Assembly: GCA_009733575.1 (NCBI GenBank)
Contig: ML770172.1
Span: 1-16,251, forward strand
Length of the DNA stretch: 16,251 nt
Direction of reading: 5' to 3'
From: Gymnopus androsaceus JB14
Lineage: Eukaryota > Basidiomycota > Agaricomycetes > Agaricales > Omphalotaceae
The notes under the pieces were generated by a model, which saw only the letters and a program-made list of their open reading frames with translations, was not told the DNA's origin and made no database searches. Both the position numbers and the translations under genes were made by a program. Shown in pieces: positions 14,237-16,251 of the stretch (its first letter is position 1; every line of letters starts with the position of its first letter).

Positions 14237-16251
14237 TCAATTCCCCATTCGCATCTGTTCACCATCTTCATCGCTCTCCGAATCTGAGTTTGCCTGCATG
14301 GTCAAAGCCCACTGCTCAAAGTTAGGTAGATCCATCAGCGGAATCTCGAGCCCCTCTCTGGCAGGATCAGAGAGCTGCGAGAGGAAGCAATGATGATAAA
14401 GAGAGGCAGGGAGTCCCTTCTTTACCGTTCGGTTGCTCTTTCGTCCAGTCCTACGACGAAGAAATTTTGGACGCGGCCTGTTGTTCTTGCGCAGACTACG
14501 ATCGTGATCTTCAAGGACTGTTTTGGAGTCCCTATCAAGATCACTCATCATCTGGGATACAATTCGTCGTCGGTAGTAGGGAATTGTGACTATCAATCCT
14601 CCCTCGTTGTCGGACTCTTCCGATGACATCCCTTCATGGTCAAGGCTATCGAGAACTTGTCGAGTTTGATGTAGCTTGGTGAGATCGATTTGGCTGGCCG
14701 ACGGCGGTAGTATGTTCTCCAGTAGACTCACGCCTAGCCTCCGACGAGCAAGTTTCTAGGTGATGGGCAAGAAGTCAGTCGTGTAGGTGCAACAGGTCAG
14801 AATGAATGAATGCTTACCGCATGTTTTCGACTGCTGATTCGACAGCTTTCCTTGTGAAGCTCAGAGTACTGATCAGCTCGCTCTTTGGCCTCCTGACTAG
14901 TCTCGAGGTTATCATCCTTGCCGATGCGACGACCGTAACGTGCCCAAGATGTCTGGGCTTCTTTGATAAAATCCGAGAAGAACGCCTTCAAAGCTTCATT
15001 GTCGATATCGCCTTCCATCCTGTACGATCCTTTCCCCTCAGCAGTAAACGTCAACATGTTGGCAATGATGACTTTGTTCCACCGCGATTTGTGATAGCCA
15101 TTGCCAAAATGAAGGCGATATCGAGTCAGATCGGTGGGGCCCGGTCCCTCGCCCTTCTCGAATGCCTCAGCAATGGCATCGTCAATTGGGGAATACGAAC
15201 GGAAGTCCGTGATATTTGTTTGTTTAGTCATTTCACGGAAGCGCGATCGTAAATAGTCCTAGGTCCATATGTCAAAATTGACAAAAGCTACCGAACGGAG
15301 GCTTTGACTTACCCTCCACAGTTTTTCATCTTCTTTAGAAAGTTGGTCAAGAGCTGTTTTTTTGATTTCGCGTCTGTGAGCCGAACTGCCTGGTTTGGGA
15401 ACTTGACTCCTTCGCTGGTGACTACGAGGCGTAGCCGGAGATGATTGAGGTGTCACGGGTGGAGACTGAGATGCAAATGCCGCAGCAACTGCTGCGGCGA
15501 CTGAGTCTCTAACAAGGGTAGCAAGATCGGGAGCATTCGGAGTGGCATTCTGAGGGGGGGCTTGTGAGGAGGAGGAACCTTCACTCATGTTGACATCTTC
15601 ATGCGGACGGTTCTGAGTAGCGTCCTGGAACGAAGCTTGTGAGGAGGGCTCTCCCTGAGGATGACTCTGTCCAGACGAACGCTTTCTGTTGCGCAAGTTG
15701 AAGATCTCAGCGTCACGTTCCTCCTGAGTGAAAATTAGCCCTTACATAGGGTTTCAGTAGATGGCTAGAATATACCTTTTCTTTCTGAACCTGGTCGCGT
15801 TGGCGCTTCTACAGTTGCATTTAGATAAGTTAAAATCAGATATTGATTGACATACCAGCTCCTCGAGTTGCTGCTCAAACCAAATTCTTTGTTGATCCAA
15901 GGCTTCTTGCTGCGCCCTCCGCTTTAGCTCTCCATTAGATAGATGGCAGTGACACATTTAAGAAATATACCATTTCTGCCTCGGCGTTGGCCTGAATAAA
16001 GCTTGTCAGCGCGAACCTGATCATAGACAGTGGGACTCACAGCTTCGGCCTGGGCCTTCTCTTGAGCGATCTGGAGAAAAATCAATACAAGACCACGGAC
16101 GGGAGCAATGGAGGGAATGGGACTCACTCGAGCTTGATTGGCGTTGGCTTGCTCCTGGAACGGGGTGAGTACAAGTTTAATCATGGAACAGAGATGAATG
16201 CAACTAACTTGAGCTTGTCGCTGTGCCTCTTTCTGGGCGGCTTCATTCTGC
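14237..16251 (-). CDS. Multi-exon basidiomycete gene, GMSSEESD family, 5' end outside the window
   Basis: Exons in reading order: 16251-16209 (partial), 16154-16128, 16070-16041, 15991-15971, 15927-15856 (acceptor uncertain), 15808-15776, 15723-15313, 15258-14818, 14755-14237. All introns (43-62 nt) fall between codons. The visible part encodes about 531 residues. First comes a Q/A/E/R-rich predicted coiled coil, then a Ser/Pro-rich region with an Ala run (AAAVAAAFA), then a conserved half with AIAEAFEKGEGPGP, SRWNKVIIANML and SWARYGRR, then HEGMSSEESDNE, IPYYRRR and KGLPASLYH, with an acidic tail before TGA. I know this domain order from repeated basidiomycete hypothetical proteins; its function is unknown to me. 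Every exon joint stays open, so the gene looks intact. It may be a host gene or cargo of a mobile element. Confidence 0.8.
15776..16209 (-). other. Run of phase-0 microexons encoding a coiled coil
   Basis: Exons of 27, 30, 21, 72 (or 66) and 33 nt follow each other, separated by introns of 54, 57, 49, 43 and 47 nt. Every exon length is a multiple of three and every junction falls between codons, so any exon can be skipped without a frameshift. The short peptides are alike: EQANANQAR, IAQEKAQAEA and ANAEAEM. Donors are GTGAGT twice, GTTAGT, GTATAT and GTATGT; acceptors are CAG or TAG except before exon 15927-15856, where only GAG or AAG is available. Confidence 0.75.

Noticed and set aside
1..16251. 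CRISPR array, rRNA, bacterial operon or phage features
   Set aside because: No regularly spaced repeats, ribosomal RNA-like sequence or bacterial gene organisation were seen; the introns show a eukaryote.

Overview
The window looks like a transposon-rich stretch of a basidiomycete fungal genome, probably Agaricomycotina; the species cannot be named. The signs are 47-62 nt GT-AG introns, a fungal Ty1/copia polyprotein, a HARBI1-type transposase, and a multi-exon minus-strand gene of a family I associate with basidiomycetes (motif GMSSEESD). There is no bacterial-style gene organisation. Family names come from motif reading, not from searches.

Layout. (a) About 240-4858: a Ty1/copia retrotransposon whose 5' end (5' LTR and gag N-terminus) is not visible. 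One reading frame carries a gag zinc knuckle, protease, integrase, reverse transcriptase and RNase H, broken by four in-frame stop codons. It ends in a polypurine tract and a 3' LTR. The LTR holds an unspliced-looking and a spliced-looking copy of the same leader segment side by side. (b) 4859-5442: unassigned. (c) 5445-7063: a decayed Tc1-like DD34E element between TA dinucleotides, with long, diverged terminal inverted repeats. (d) 7161-11576, plus strand: scattered exons that seem to belong to one protein gene. Two exons lie at 7161-7706. After an LTR-like or promoter-rich stretch (about 7864-9890) come a third exon (9898-10047) and, beyond a 779-bp hAT-like inverted-repeat element (10048-10826), the remaining exons up to 11576. 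The hAT-like element itself contains a strong hairpin and a tRNA-like segment. (e) 13263-11682, minus strand: a PIF/Harbinger (HARBI1, DDE_Tnp_4-like) transposase, converging on the gene in (d). It has two nonsense codons, lacks its C-terminal catalytic half, and is split by a non-autonomous element (12200-13015) with 40-bp terminal inverted repeats and a perfect 9-bp target duplication, as in Mutator-like elements. (f) 13290-14236: AT-rich, no convincing gene. (g) 16251-14237, minus strand: the only apparently intact gene, with its 5' end outside the window. It has nine visible exons joined by phase-0 introns, including a run of very short exons that encode a Q/A/E-rich coiled coil.

How it fits together. 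Regions (a)-(e) form a stack of nested insertions. The Harbinger-like pair (accessory-type gene plus transposase) looks like an old platform later hit by hAT-like, Mutator-like, LTR-type and Tc1-type elements. Several nonsense codons and repeat differences fit C-to-T change at CpG, often TCG to TTG, which suggests deamination or RIP-like decay. The best candidates for something undescribed are the spliced/unspliced leader duplication in the copia LTR and the phase-0 microexon array of the minus-strand gene.
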